This document shows positions 15,272 to 23,447 of a stretch of 32,436 nt of DNA, one piece after another (positions within the stretch are counted from its first letter, which is position 1; the number at the start of each line of letters is the position of its first letter). The translations under genes and the position numbers were made by a program. Source of the DNA: Nitrospirota bacterium (GTDB lineage: Bacteria; Nitrospirota; 9FT-COMBO-42-15; HDB-SIOI813). The notes beneath the pieces are model-generated. The model saw only the letters and a program-made list of their open reading frames with translations. It was not told the DNA's origin and did not search any database. The stretch spans positions 1 to 32,436 of the forward strand of contig JACRGV010000084.1 in NCBI GenBank assembly GCA_016212215.1, given 5' to 3'.

Positions 15272-15418
15272 TGGGTGAACCCTCATGAGCGGGGCGCTCA
15301 CAAAGGGCAATGAAAATTAGTGGGACAAGAATGTCCCACCTATCCTTTTTATATGTCTGGGTTATATGTCTGGATAGGCGGTGTTTTCTTACCCCGCCGT
15401 AGGGATTTTCGTGTGTAA
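15272..15418. repeat. Alpha-beta-alpha repeat copy
   Basis: GTGAACCCTCATGAGCGGGG ... TCACAAAGG ... ATGAAAAT is followed by GGGACAAGAATGTCCC, CTATCC, GGATAGGCGG .. ACCCCGCC, then GGGATTTTCGTGTG. The CATGAGCGGGGCGCTCA part is itself palindromic. An internal doublet of TATATGTCTGG lies in the loop of the beta arm. Confidence 0.8.
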
Positions 15419-15423
15419 ATCAT

Positions 15424-15500
15424 TGGTGCCCCCGAGCCGAATTGAACGGCTGACAAACGGTTTAGGAAACCGCTGCTCTATCCGACTGAGCTACGGGGGC
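15424..15500 (-). tRNA. tRNA-Arg (anticodon CCT), CCA encoded
   Basis: The minus strand starts GCCCCCGTAGCTCAGTCGGA and ends CTCGGGGGCACCA. The 7-bp acceptor stem GCCCCCG/CGGGGGC is perfect. The anticodon stem-loop is GCGGT-TTCCTAA-ACCGT, giving anticodon CCT. The T-arm reads AGCCG-TTCAATT-CGGCT. The 3' CCA is in the gene. It lies between a repeat copy and the PilZ gene. Confidence 0.96.
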
Positions 15501-15511
15501 TGATTGTGTTA

Positions 15512-15874
15512 TTAATTGCTGTCAAGATATGAGAATATCATAGGGTGGGTTTCCCTGCCGACATCTTTGAATTGGACTCCAATACCGAATATATCTCCGA
15601 TTGGTTTTATCCAGCGTACCATGCCGGTTACCTCTTCGGCCTTTTCCCCGATGTCGAATTTGAAATATATCATTATTTTTAATTCCGTATTTATTTCATA
15701 AGCCTCTTCAGAATAAAGGGCCAAACCTCCTGTGCTGATATTTATAGCATACCCAGGTTTTGAAGTCCCTGAATTAACCGGTACTATTTCTACCTTCCCT
15801 AAAAGAGAAATCCTTGCAAATATCCTGCGGTTATTTGCTGATATAATATCTTTATTTTCAGTTTTGTCCGACAT
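15512..15874 (-). CDS. PilZ-domain protein
   Basis: This 120-aa protein consists of a single PilZ domain. The cyclic-di-GMP loop is RRIFAR (RxxxR, about residues 16-21), and the second element NISTGGLAL corresponds to the usual [DN]xSxxG. Beta strands follow, ending IFGIGVQF. It has no membrane segment or partner domain, so it probably acts as a stand-alone cyclic-di-GMP receptor. Its position between a tRNA and divergent prmC gives no target. The ATG has only a weak ribosome site. Confidence 0.88.
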   Translation of the reverse strand: MSDKTENKDIISANNRRIFARISLLGKVEIVPVNSGTSKPGYAINISTGGLALYSEEAYEINTELKIMIYFKFDIGEKAEEVTGMVRWIKPIGDIFGIGVQFKDVGRETHPMIFSYLDSN

Positions 15875-15966
15875 AAAATTATTTAAAAATAGTGGTTAAT
15901 TGTATCGGACTAATATACTATAAAAAAAAAATACTTACAACACCTTTATTATAGTTAATTTCAATT

Positions 15967-16923
15967 ATGCGAAATAATAAGAAAATATGGACAATTAAAT
16001 TGATACTTAAATGGGCATCAGAGTATCTTTCTTCACAAAAGATTACAGATGCATATATGGAGGCAGAGTATTTATTGACCCATGCGTTGGATTGCAGCAG
16101 GAAGGAGATATTACTTGACCCTGATAAGGTTCTTTCCAATGAAGAGGTTGTGCGGTTCAATGATTTTATATACAGAAGGGGCAGAAGGGAACCGGCCCAT
16201 TACATTATCGGTGAGGTCGAATTTCGCGGCCTCATCTTTAAGGTAAATAAAGATGTCCTTATCCCGAGACCTGAGACAGAGTTACTGGTAGAAGAGGCGG
16301 TTAATATTGTGAATAAATATGAATGTGATGCCCCTTCGCCCCATTTAGAAAATTCCCTCCCTTTCAAGGGGAGGGTCAGGGTGGGGATGGGTTTAACTTT
16401 GAATAATCTCACCATCCTAGACCTCTGCACCGGCAGCGGATGTATAGCAATATCTATTGCAAAAGAAATTCCTGTAAGCAGGGTATACGCTGTTGACATA
16501 TCAGATGGTGCAGTGAAAATTGCACAGGAGAATGCAAAGAGGAATGGTGTTGATGATAAAATAACATTTCTTACCGGTGACCTTTATAAGGCCATTGAAC
16601 CATTAGGCTTGGAAGGAAAGGTTGACTTACTTGTCTCCAATCCCCCTTATGTCTCAAAGTTAGAAATGGCAGAGTTACAGCCTGAGATAAAGAACTACGA
16701 ACCTCTGCTTGCCCTCTATGGAGGCGAAGACGGCCTTGACTTCTACAGAAGGATCATCCGTGAAGCCCCCCGCTACCTATCTTCCGGTGGATTCTTAATT
16801 ATGGAACTCGGATATGGAGAGGCAGAGGGTGTACGGAGTCTGATTGAGAATGAAAAGTTTTTTAGAGGGATTGAAACTATTAAAGACCTTGCAGGGATAG
16901 ACAGGGTGATTAAGGCAGGATAA
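15967..16923 (+). CDS. prmC: Peptide chain release factor N5-glutamine methyltransferase, with an in-frame repeat insertion
   Basis: The N-terminal helical domain carries LIPRPETELLVEEAV. The Rossmann methyltransferase core has motif I LDLCTGSGCIAI, the acidic strand VYAVDIS and the catalytic SNPPYVS, followed by YEPLLALYGGEDGLDFYRRI, all diagnostic of PrmC/HemK. It methylates the GGQ glutamine of release factors. At about residues 122-142, between the N-terminal domain and motif I, a gamma repeat (CCCTCCCTTTCAAGGGGAGGG plus tail, 16351-16391) is translated as NSLPFKGRVRVGMG. The insert keeps the frame and sits in a linker of variable length, so the enzyme is probably active. No strong ribosome site precedes the ATG. 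The stop faces the TonB-like gene three bases away. Confidence 0.94.
   Translation: MRNNKKIWTIKLILKWASEYLSSQKITDAYMEAEYLLTHALDCSRKEILLDPDKVLSNEEVVRFNDFIYRRGRREPAHYIIGEVEFRGLIFKVNKDVLIPRPETELLVEEAVNIVNKYECDAPSPHLENSLPFKGRVRVGMGLTLNNLTILDLCTGSGCIAISIAKEIPVSRVYAVDISDGAVKIAQENAKRNGVDDKITFLTGDLYKAIEPLGLEGKVDLLVSNPPYVSKLEMAELQPEIKNYEPLLALYGGEDGLDFYRRIIREAPRYLSSGGFLIMELGYGEAEGVRSLIENEKFFRGIETIKDLAGIDRVIKAG
16345..16394 (+). repeat. Gamma module inside prmC
   Basis: This has the same palindrome and GGTCAGGGTGGGGATGGG tail as the intergenic copies at 6240, 8602 and 20135. It is in frame and free of stops in the prmC frame. Confidence 0.85.
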
Positions 16924-16926
16924 CCC

Positions 16927-18111
16927 CTACGCCGGTTCAAACTCCAGCGGATACTTTATTACGGTGCTGCCGCTCTCTGGAAATGGGGGGAATTTCCATG
17001 TCTGGATGCGTTTCAAAACTTGCTGTTCAAATGACTGGTCATGCATGGTGCTTGATACGATTCGGGCTAAGGTAATTTCTCCGCTTGGTGCGATTGTAAA
17101 TTCTATTATTACTGTCCCTTTTAATGCCGGGTTGTCTCTCAATGCCTTCCTGTAGATGAAGTCTATGCTTCCTCTGTGTGACGTGAGTACCTCTTTAATT
17201 GACCCCTGACTCCTTGTCTTTGGTGAAGCCTTGCCGCCTCCTCCCATGTCTCCTTTGCCTGCAAGCTTTGTGTCTATACCTCCGTCACCCCTGCGGCCGC
17301 TGAGTCCGCCGGTCTTTGTCATCGGGACAGAGGCAACATCTCCAATGCCTGAACTCCCTTTTAATGTCCTCCCCTGAGCTGGGGGCTGCCCTGTCCCTTT
17401 TGAAGCCCCTCCTTGTGAACGTGCTGAAGATCCTTTAAGCGATGGTGCAGAAACCGCATTGTTCAATTCATTGGAATCAAACACATTATCTGCAAATCTT
17501 CCTCCACCCCCGGATTTCATTGCCTTCAGCAGACCTGTGTTCATTGCAGCGGCCTTGTTCTGTTCTTTTACTGCCTTCTTTTCATCCTCAGCCTTTTTCT
17601 TCTGATCAGTCAGCCGCTTTTCATCATCCCTGCGTCTCTTCTCCTCAGCCTTACGCTGTTCGTCTTCTAATTTTTTTTGCTCTGCGGCCTTCCTTTTTTC
17701 TTCTTCTTTTCGTTTTTTCTCCTCAACCTTTCTGCGTTCTTCTTCTAAACGCCTCTGTTCTTCTGCCTTCTTTTTATCCTGTGCAAGTTTCTCCTGCTCT
17801 TCCTTTTTCCGCTTCTCTTCGGCAAGCCGTTTTTCCTCAAGAAGTTTTTTTTGTTCCTCTTCCCTCTTTTTCTGTTCCTCTGCAAGCCTCTTCTTAATCT
17901 CTTCTGATAACTGTGCGGGTACTGTTTTTTGGAGATGTATCTCAACGGGCTTTGTGGTTATTGCTTTCGGGCTTTTTTGCATCACAGCTTTGAACGGTAT
18001 CAACATTATTCCTGATACAATTACAGCATAAACAATGAGTGCAATGATGAGGATCTTTCTGAACAGGAGTTCACTATTATCGCCACTATCGTTATTGACG
18101 GGATGCTTCAT
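16927..18111 (-). CDS. TonB/TolA-like energy transducer with AgmX-type C-terminus
   Basis: The 394 aa run as follows: a cytoplasmic start, one membrane helix (about 18-43, ILIIALIVYAVIVSGIMLIPF), a long Lys/Glu/Arg coiled stretch (about 70-195), a Gly/Ser-rich linker, then a folded C-terminus of about 95 residues (SIKEVLTSHRGSIDFIYRKAL ... GTVIIEFTIAPSGEI ... VLKRIQTWKFPPF ... YPLEF). The last part fits the TonB-like C-terminal domain found in AgmX/PglI proteins. The architecture spans the periplasm and would transmit proton-driven motion of the ExbB/ExbD pair encoded just upstream. The start overlaps the stop of the second ExbD gene (ATGA). Confidence 0.85.
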   Translation of the reverse strand: MKHPVNNDSGDNSELLFRKILIIALIVYAVIVSGIMLIPFKAVMQKSPKAITTKPVEIHLQKTVPAQLSEEIKKRLAEEQKKREEEQKKLLEEKRLAEEKRKKEEQEKLAQDKKKAEEQRRLEEERRKVEEKKRKEEEKRKAAEQKKLEDEQRKAEEKRRRDDEKRLTDQKKKAEDEKKAVKEQNKAAAMNTGLLKAMKSGGGGRFADNVFDSNELNNAVSAPSLKGSSARSQGGASKGTGQPPAQGRTLKGSSGIGDVASVPMTKTGGLSGRRGDGGIDTKLAGKGDMGGGGKASPKTRSQGSIKEVLTSHRGSIDFIYRKALRDNPALKGTVIIEFTIAPSGEITLARIVSSTMHDQSFEQQVLKRIQTWKFPPFPESGSTVIKYPLEFEPA

Positions 18112-18629
18112 AAGGCATCTTTCTGTAAAACAGCAAGGGTAATCGTGGAGTATCCTGCCCTTGAGCAGGTATTCATTATCTTTTTCAGAAGGGTAAACGG
18201 CAGGTCTTTATCCCCCATTATTGTTATTTTTTTTTCCTTCTTATTATCAGGTTTATTATCTTGCTTATGACCTGTTTTGGAGGTCTGCTTATCATTTTCA
18301 ACCCTTATGAGTAATTCCTTTTCCAGCCCTTCAATGGAAGATTCTCCGGAGCTAAGAACATCCTGTATTCGTGCTATCTTTTTATCTTCTACGAGTATCT
18401 CAGTGGATGTGATAAATACCGTTAAGCCAGGTGTTGGTTTGACAGTTGAGAATGACGCAGGAAGGCTAACATTTCCAGGTACCTGCACCGTCTCAACGTC
18501 GTTTGTTACGTGTATCAGAAGGAAGAAGACCAGCGTAGTTAATATATCCATCAGGGAGATGAGGTTCAGCCCTGTACCGGCAGATACCTTATTTGTATGC
18601 CGCTTGACTCTTGTAGGTACGCGTATCAT
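18108..18629 (-). CDS. exbD: ExbD/TolR-family protein, second copy
   Basis: It has one N-terminal membrane helix with the conserved proton-path aspartate (LNLISLMDILTTLVFFLL) and a periplasmic domain with a charged Lys/Asp-rich insert (KQDNKPDNKKEKK). I took the ATG at 18627-18629, 10 bases after the stop of the first ExbD. A longer frame would overlap that gene by about 47 bp and add a non-membrane, Cys-containing extension. It differs clearly from the first copy, so the pair could form mixed dimers. Confidence 0.86.
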   Translation of the reverse strand: MIRVPTRVKRHTNKVSAGTGLNLISLMDILTTLVFFLLIHVTNDVETVQVPGNVSLPASFSTVKPTPGLTVFITSTEILVEDKKIARIQDVLSSGESSIEGLEKELLIRVENDKQTSKTGHKQDNKPDNKKEKKITIMGDKDLPFTLLKKIMNTCSRAGYSTITLAVLQKDAL

Positions 18630-18639
18630 AGTTCGTTTC

Positions 18640-19116
18640 TCACAACTCTTCGAGGGAAATATCCGGGAATCCCTCACGCACTGCATCTATAGTTGAGACA
18701 AGGATATTATAATGAATTGAGGGATTACTTAGTATTGTAGCGGACTTCTCTTCGGGGTATTCTTTTTTGAGTTCTTTCAGTACGTTTGCAATGCCTGTAA
18801 AATCATAAGACCCTTTTTCATCTTTTTTAAAAGTCCCAAGGGATGTCTTGTCATTAAATATGTCAATCTGGTCCACACTAACTGAAACGATGAGCCTGAA
18901 TCCTGGGGGAGATGGTACACTATTTTCTGTTTTTGTACTTTTGACCGGGCTCTTTGTCTCCTCCGGGAGGGACAGGTCTATGGAAGACATCTTCACAAAG
19001 ACTGCGGTTACGAGCATGAATGAGATAAGGGTAACCATGATGTCAACCAATGCAGTTAATTGAAGCTCATTTTCTCCATGTATCCTGTGTTTTCTTAAAG
19101 AGGGCCTTCGAAGCAT
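18640..19116 (-). CDS. exbD: ExbD/TolR-family protein, first copy
   Basis: This 158-aa protein has a basic N-terminus (LRRPSLRKHR), a single membrane helix with the conserved Asp (LTALVDIMVTLISFMLV), then a periplasmic region (FRLIVSVSVDQIDIFND ... ATILSNPSIHYNILVSTIDAV) typical of ExbD/TolR. It lies 6 bp after the ExbB-like gene and 10 bp before the second ExbD, in a tight operon. Confidence 0.9.
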   Translation of the reverse strand: MLRRPSLRKHRIHGENELQLTALVDIMVTLISFMLVTAVFVKMSSIDLSLPEETKSPVKSTKTENSVPSPPGFRLIVSVSVDQIDIFNDKTSLGTFKKDEKGSYDFTGIANVLKELKKEYPEEKSATILSNPSIHYNILVSTIDAVREGFPDISLEEL

Positions 19117-19122
19117 ATCTAA

Positions 19123-19764
19123 TTACTCAGAGGTAAGTATGTTGATAAGTTTTATTGAAAAGGCATCCAGCATATCCACTATCTTCACTGTGCGTGATTG
19201 TATATATACATGGAAAAGCATGAGCGGAATGGCTGCGATTATTCCAAATGCCGTTGCATTCATGGCCTCTGAGACACCCTGTGCCAGCATGGTTGCCTTC
19301 TGAGAGGGGTCGGAGGATGCTATAGACTGGAAGGCGTGAATAAGCCCGGTGATAGTTCCGAGTAATCCAAAAAGTGTAGAGACATTTGCCAGCGTCGGAA
19401 GATAATGCGTCCTGCTTTCCAATTGTGGCATAATGGTAAGCAGTGCCTCTTCAATATGGTTCTCTAATTCATCCCTGTCATCCTTTGTAGGTTTTATGTG
19501 CTTAGCCTTTTCCAATCCTGCTGTTAAGACCTTTGGAAGTGCTGCCTCTGACCCTTTGCACTGCCGGATTGCATCTTCAAGCCTCCCCGCCCTGATATTG
19601 TCTTCAACACTTTTCCATAGGGCATCACCGTCTATCGAAGCCTTTTTGAGAAACATCAACCTGTCAACAATGATTGCAACCCCTACAGTTAGAACAAGCA
19701 GAACAGGATACATAAAAAAACCGCCATGCTTAAAAAAACTTATCAACCCCCAGAAAAGCCCCAT
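19123..19764 (-). CDS. exbB: MotA/TolQ/ExbB-family proton channel protein
   Basis: The 213 aa contain three membrane spans (about 15-34, 118-140 and 165-187). The long cytoplasmic loop is typical of the family. The signature YLPTLANVSTLFGLLGTITGLIHAF in the second span and MNATAFGIIAAIPLML in the third match ExbB/TolQ. It heads a four-gene operon, ExbB-ExbD-ExbD-TonB-like. AGGGGGAAT precedes the ATG. The set could drive a TonB-type transporter, Tol-type envelope work or an Agl/Glt-type gliding motor; the two ExbD copies and the AgmX-type C-terminus lean to the last, though this is inference. Confidence 0.92.
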   Translation of the reverse strand: MGLFWGLISFFKHGGFFMYPVLLVLTVGVAIIVDRLMFLKKASIDGDALWKSVEDNIRAGRLEDAIRQCKGSEAALPKVLTAGLEKAKHIKPTKDDRDELENHIEEALLTIMPQLESRTHYLPTLANVSTLFGLLGTITGLIHAFQSIASSDPSQKATMLAQGVSEAMNATAFGIIAAIPLMLFHVYIQSRTVKIVDMLDAFSIKLINILTSE

Positions 19765-19903
19765 TTAATTCCCCCTATCCTATTACCTATTCTGTTTCCA
19801 TACGCTATAAATAATTTTAAGTTATATCATATTGCTGGTACAAAATTCTATTTAATTTCTTAGTACGCCCATTTTTCTAAAGGGTGGGATAGGAAGATTT
19901 GAT

Positions 19904-20340
19904 CAGAGATTTTCGGGGGAACTCACATGAACAAGGGTTCACAAAGGGCCATGAAAATCAGCGGGACAGGAAAGTCCCGCCTGTCCGCATAGAAATGGAT
20001 AGGCGGGGTTTTCTTACCCCGCCGGAAGGGATTTTCGGATGAACTTTCATGAGTGGGGGCGCTCACAAAGGGGAATGAAAACCCCACCCTCACCCTAACC
20101 CTCTCCCTGAGGGAGAGGGGGCTATGTTGATTCCCTCCCCTTCAAGGGGAGGGTTAGGGTGGGGATGGGGTTGATTTTCGGATGAACTCACATGAACCAG
20201 GGTTCACAAAGGGACATGAAAATCAGCGGGACAGGAAAGTCCCGCCTATCCGCATAGAAATGGATAGGCGGGGTTTTCTTACCCCGCCGTAGAGGATTTT
20301 CGGATGAACGCTAATGAGCCTTCAGCTCACAGGAGAATGA
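19904..20340. repeat. Alpha-beta-alpha-gamma-gamma-alpha-beta-alpha array
   Basis: The order is easily read. Alpha (GATTTTCGGGGGAACTCACA .. GGTTCACAAAGG .. ATGAAAA) is followed by beta (GGGACAGGAAAGTCCC .. GGATAGGCGGGG .. ACCCCGCC), alpha, and two gamma palindromes (near 20100 and 20137). Then come alpha, a beta nearly identical to the first, and alpha. The alpha linker flanks every other module. This is the clearest view of the system in the window. Confidence 0.88.
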
Positions 20341-20575
20341 AACTTTCACAATGTAGGTTGAGCTTGCTGATGGGATAAAGCTTGGGATACCTCTTGCATA
20401 TTTCCCCCGAACTGTGAAATTCCTTTTTCAATACTTCCGCACATTCCTTAGCCTTCCCCAATGCACGTACATGGCGGCCTTCAAGTTCTGCCTTCTCCTT
20501 AGGGTCTGTCATAAAATAACCTATACATTTATGCATCTCATCTTCCGGCCATCTTTGTGTGCTCCTCAATCGCAA
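20341..20575 (-). pseudogene. Possible gene remnant
   Basis: A minus-strand frame encodes MTDPKEKAELEGRHVRALGK and then AKECAEVLKKEF before turning into unremarkable sequence and running into an alpha repeat. The recognisable part resembles the N-terminal helix that precedes the catalytic strand in small MNT-type nucleotidyltransferases, but the catalytic GS motif is absent. I take it as a fragment cut by repeat DNA. Confidence 0.3.
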
Positions 20576-20871
20576 CCCCTCAGCGTAGATTCAACTACGC
20601 CTTCTGGTTTGCTCAATCGGTCGCACTCAAACCTGACCGAAATCTGAGCGACTAAATGCACAACTTATTTCATGACAGACCCTTATTTAATCTATCTCTC
20701 CATGCATCTACATAAGTATCATATTTACCCATGTCCGGGATGTTAACATAATGTTTAGGTTAAGACAAGATGCAGGAATTGCCATTGAAGCTGAATCGCA
20801 ACAGGCAGGGTTATTGACAATTATGTCGGATTGTTTAAAAATGGTGAGTAAAAATAGAAAGGGGTTTTAAA
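20576..20871. other. Gene-free stretch before mtnA
   Basis: No ORF is supported. GGCGTAGTTGAATCTACGC (minus strand, around 20584-20602) is a short inverted repeat. The last bases supply AAAGGGG for the mtnA start. Confidence 0.4.
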
Positions 20872-21906
20872 TTGGTTCCTACAATTGAATGGAAAGAGGG
20901 TGTTGTGCGGATGCTGGATCAGACGAGGCTGCCGATTGAGGTGACCTTTTTTGACTGCAGGACTTATCAGGAAGTTGCACGAGGAATAAAGGAGCTTATT
21001 ATCCGGGGTGCGCCTGCGATTGGGGTGGCTGCGGCAATGGGTGTTGCACTGGGGGCACAGGAGATTAAGACAGAAGATTTCTCAGCTTTTTATGCAGAAG
21101 TTGAAAAGATATGCAGCCATATTGCCTCTCAAAGACCTACAGCAGTAAACCTCTTCTGGGGTATTGAGAGGATGAAGAAGTTCCTGCTCTCAAATAAAGA
21201 AAAAACTGTTGATGTAATTAAAAAGATGCTGATTGATGAGTCCAACAGGGTACTGCAGGAGGACATTGCGGCGAACATGGCCATGGGAAAACATGGGGCA
21301 CAGTTTATCAAAAGCGGGAATACAATTCTGACTCACTGTAATGCAGGGGCACTTGCAACAGGCGGGTATGGTACGGCACTTGGCGTTATCAGGGCGGCAA
21401 AAGAAGAGGGGAAGGATATTAACGTCTTTGCAGATGAGACAAGGCCTGTTCTTCAGGGGGCAAGGCTCACAGCATGGGAGCTGATGGAGGACAACATACC
21501 TGTTACACTAATTACTGACAACATGGCCGGCTGGTTCATGAAAAAGGGAAAGATTGACCTATGTATTGTAGGTGCAGACCGGATAGCAAGAAACGGGGAT
21601 ACTGCTAATAAGATCGGGACGTACAGTGTGGCAGTACTTGCACAGAAACACAGGATACCATTTTATGTTGCAGCCCCTGTATCTACAATAGATTTTAATA
21701 TACCATCAGGAGAACACATCCCTATTGAGGAGAGAAACCCTGAAGAGGTAACCCATGTGTTTGGGAAGACACAGATAGCCCCTCATAATGTTAAGGTAGC
21801 CAACCCTGCCTTTGATGTAACCCCGGCAGAGTTGATAACTGCTATAATAACTGAGAAGGGGGCGTTTAAGCCGGGGGAAATCGGTAAGCTGAAGACTGTA
21901 GACTGA
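20872..21906 (+). CDS. mtnA: Methylthioribose-1-phosphate isomerase
   Basis: The 344 aa match the family length. The start is TTG with AAAGGGG 8 nt upstream. Diagnostic stretches are [12 protein letters not shown] near 44-55, [19 protein letters not shown] with the catalytic Cys156, [17 protein letters not shown], and [18 protein letters not shown] with the catalytic Asp236. The enzyme converts methylthioribose-1-phosphate to methylthioribulose-1-phosphate in methionine salvage. The final codons (KTVD) are shared with an AAGACTG-type simple repeat that continues past the stop, so the C-terminus may have been altered by repeat growth. Confidence 0.96.
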   Translation: MVPTIEWKEGVVRMLDQTRLPIEVTFFDCRTYQEVARGIKELIIRGAPAIGVAAAMGVALGAQEIKTEDFSAFYAEVEKICSHIASQRPTAVNLFWGIERMKKFLLSNKEKTVDVIKKMLIDESNRVLQEDIAANMAMGKHGAQFIKSGNTILTHCNAGALATGGYGTALGVIRAAKEEGKDINVFADETRPVLQGARLTAWELMEDNIPVTLITDNMAGWFMKKGKIDLCIVGADRIARNGDTANKIGTYSVAVLAQKHRIPFYVAAPVSTIDFNIPSGEHIPIEERNPEEVTHVFGKTQIAPHNVKVANPAFDVTPAELITAIITEKGAFKPGEIGKLKTVD

Positions 21907-21995
21907 AGACCGAAGACTGAAGGTAAAGGCAAGAAGTTAGAAGCAAGAAGCAAGTAGACATCCCCCTTTAGAAAAGGGGGATTGAGGGGGATTTG
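21907..21995. repeat. GAAG-rich simple repeat and gamma palindrome
   Basis: Directly after the mtnA stop lie AAGACTGAAGG and GAAGTTAGAAGCAAGAAGC units, then CCCCCTTTAGAAAAGGGGG. A sister of the GAAG repeat follows the dnaJ stop at 31383-31432. The palindrome may serve as a terminator. Confidence 0.6.
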
Positions 21996-22018
21996 ACAGT
22001 TTGTTAAGGGGTGTTTCA

Positions 22019-22261
22019 ATGTCTCAACGATTATTCAAAGTAATAATAGCTTTTTCACTCCTTGTAATCCTTATTACAGGCTGTGCCCATAATAAGCGAA
22101 GCCTTATGGAATATGACTATCCGCCTTATCCTCAGGAATATTATACCCCTTTTAACTTCCCATACTATTATCCATCTCCTTATATCCCGTATCAAAACCA
22201 GCCCTACATCTTTTATCCGCCGTATTATTATTTTCAGCCATATCCGTTTATGTATCCGTAG
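22019..22261 (+). CDS. Small Tyr/Pro-rich lipoprotein
   Basis: The product has 80 aa from ATG 22019 (AAGGGGTG 6 nt upstream). A signal segment ends in a lipobox (LITGC). After the cysteine and a short HNKRS linker, nearly half of the residues are Tyr or Pro (YPPYPQEYY, FPYYYPSPY and similar). It has no known fold and is probably an extended surface or periplasmic coat peptide. The family is not recognised. Confidence 0.7.
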   Translation: MSQRLFKVIIAFSLLVILITGCAHNKRSLMEYDYPPYPQEYYTPFNFPYYYPSPYIPYQNQPYIFYPPYYYFQPYPFMYP

Positions 22262-22302
22262 AATACTTGAGTCTTTTTAAACATCAGACCTTAGACTACC
22301 GC

Positions 22303-22379
22303 CTCCATTTTTATGTTTTCTTAGTTTGCATTACAAATTATAAGTGTGTTATATTTTCAGCAACCGTAACATATATTCA
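22303..22379 (+). repeat. 77-bp direct repeat, left copy
   Basis: It matches 24475-24551 at roughly nine of ten positions. It contains TTGCAT, a 17-bp spacer and TTATAT (22326-22354), a plausible promoter reading toward the restriction-modification genes. It flanks the pair on the left. Confidence 0.8.
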
Positions 22380-22475
22380 GCGAGGGTATAATGTCCGTTC
22401 CATGGGAAGTAACGCCTGAAATAGATGTCTGTTATTTTTTCTAAAAATTAATAGTGTCTTACTAAAAAATAAAGA

Positions 22476-23447
22476 ATGAAAATGGGAAAAACATTATTGA
22501 GAAATAAAGAATTGCCAACTTTTTTTGGAGAGTTGCAACTCAAAGGGGAAAAAAAAGGAATTGATTTTGCAAAAAGAGATGGCGACTCCCCCATTTTATT
22601 TTACAAACATCCGAACGGTGAATTATGGCAAGGGAATAGTATTGAATGGCTAAAAAGTATGAGCGATGAAAGTATAGATTTGATTTTTGCTGACCCGCCT
22701 TACAATATTAAAAAAGCCAATTGGGACAGCTTTGAAAGCCATGAAGAATATATAAAATGGTCATTGCAATGGATTGAGCAAGCTGCAAGAATTTTAAAAC
22801 CAACAGGAACACTATATATATGTGGTTTTTCTGAAATACTTGCGGACTTAAAACATCCGGCATCAAAGTATTTTACATCGTGCCGCTGGATTATCTGGCA
22901 TTACAAAAACAAAGCAAATCTTGGTAATGATTGGGGACGAAGCCACGAGAGCATTTTGCATTTTCGAAAAACAAAGAGTTTTGTTTTCAATATTGATGAA
23001 ATTCGTATTCCTTATGGCGAACACACTTTAAAATATCCAAGCCATCCGCAAGCCGAAACAAGCCAATATGGAAAGGGCAGAAATGGCAATCATATTTGGG
23101 AGCCAAATCCGCATGGAGCAAAACCAAAAGATGTGTTAGAAATTCCTACTACTTGCAATGGAATGCACGAAAAAACGCCACACCCTACACAGAAGCCCGA
23201 AGAACTTTTAAGGAAATTTATTCTTACATCTTCAAATGTTGGTGAGGTTGTATTAGACCCTTTTTGTGGTTCAGGAACAACTCCTGTTTGTGCAGAACAA
23301 CTTCAGAGAAAATGGCTTGCCTGCGACCTTTCACCAGAATATCTTGATTGGGCTGCAAACAGGATTGAATTGGTTGAAGATTGGCCGATTGAGCAATGGA
23401 TTAAATACGATTTTGAAAACCTTAAAAGAAGAAACTCTATACGATGA
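22476..23447 (+). CDS. Type II DNA methyltransferase, beta-class (N6-adenine or N4-cytosine)
   Basis: The catalytic DPPY (73-76) comes before the AdoMet loop DPFCGSGTT (261-269), which is the beta-class order. The stretch after DPPY (NIKKANWDSFESHEEYIKW) and TPHPTQKPEEL fit the N6/N4 methylase family that includes MboII- and RsrI-type adenine enzymes. The 323-aa length is normal. It overlaps the next gene by ATGA, typical of a restriction-modification pair. The ribosome site is weak. The AT-rich codon choice differs by eye from the housekeeping genes and suggests transfer. The recognition site cannot be read from the sequence. Confidence 0.92.
   Translation: MKMGKTLLRNKELPTFFGELQLKGEKKGIDFAKRDGDSPILFYKHPNGELWQGNSIEWLKSMSDESIDLIFADPPYNIKKANWDSFESHEEYIKWSLQWIEQAARILKPTGTLYICGFSEILADLKHPASKYFTSCRWIIWHYKNKANLGNDWGRSHESILHFRKTKSFVFNIDEIRIPYGEHTLKYPSHPQAETSQYGKGRNGNHIWEPNPHGAKPKDVLEIPTTCNGMHEKTPHPTQKPEELLRKFILTSSNVGEVVLDPFCGSGTTPVCAEQLQRKWLACDLSPEYLDWAANRIELVEDWPIEQWIKYDFENLKRRNSIR

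Noticed and set aside
15424-15500. tRNA-Arg as the integration site of the accessory island
   Set aside because: No copy of the tRNA 3' end was seen elsewhere in the window, no integrase is present, and the island starts 7 kb away.
17442-17897. Plus-strand 151-codon frame opposite the TonB-like gene
   Set aside because: Its Ser/Leu/Pro/Phe-rich composition is the complement of the Lys/Glu coiled coil.
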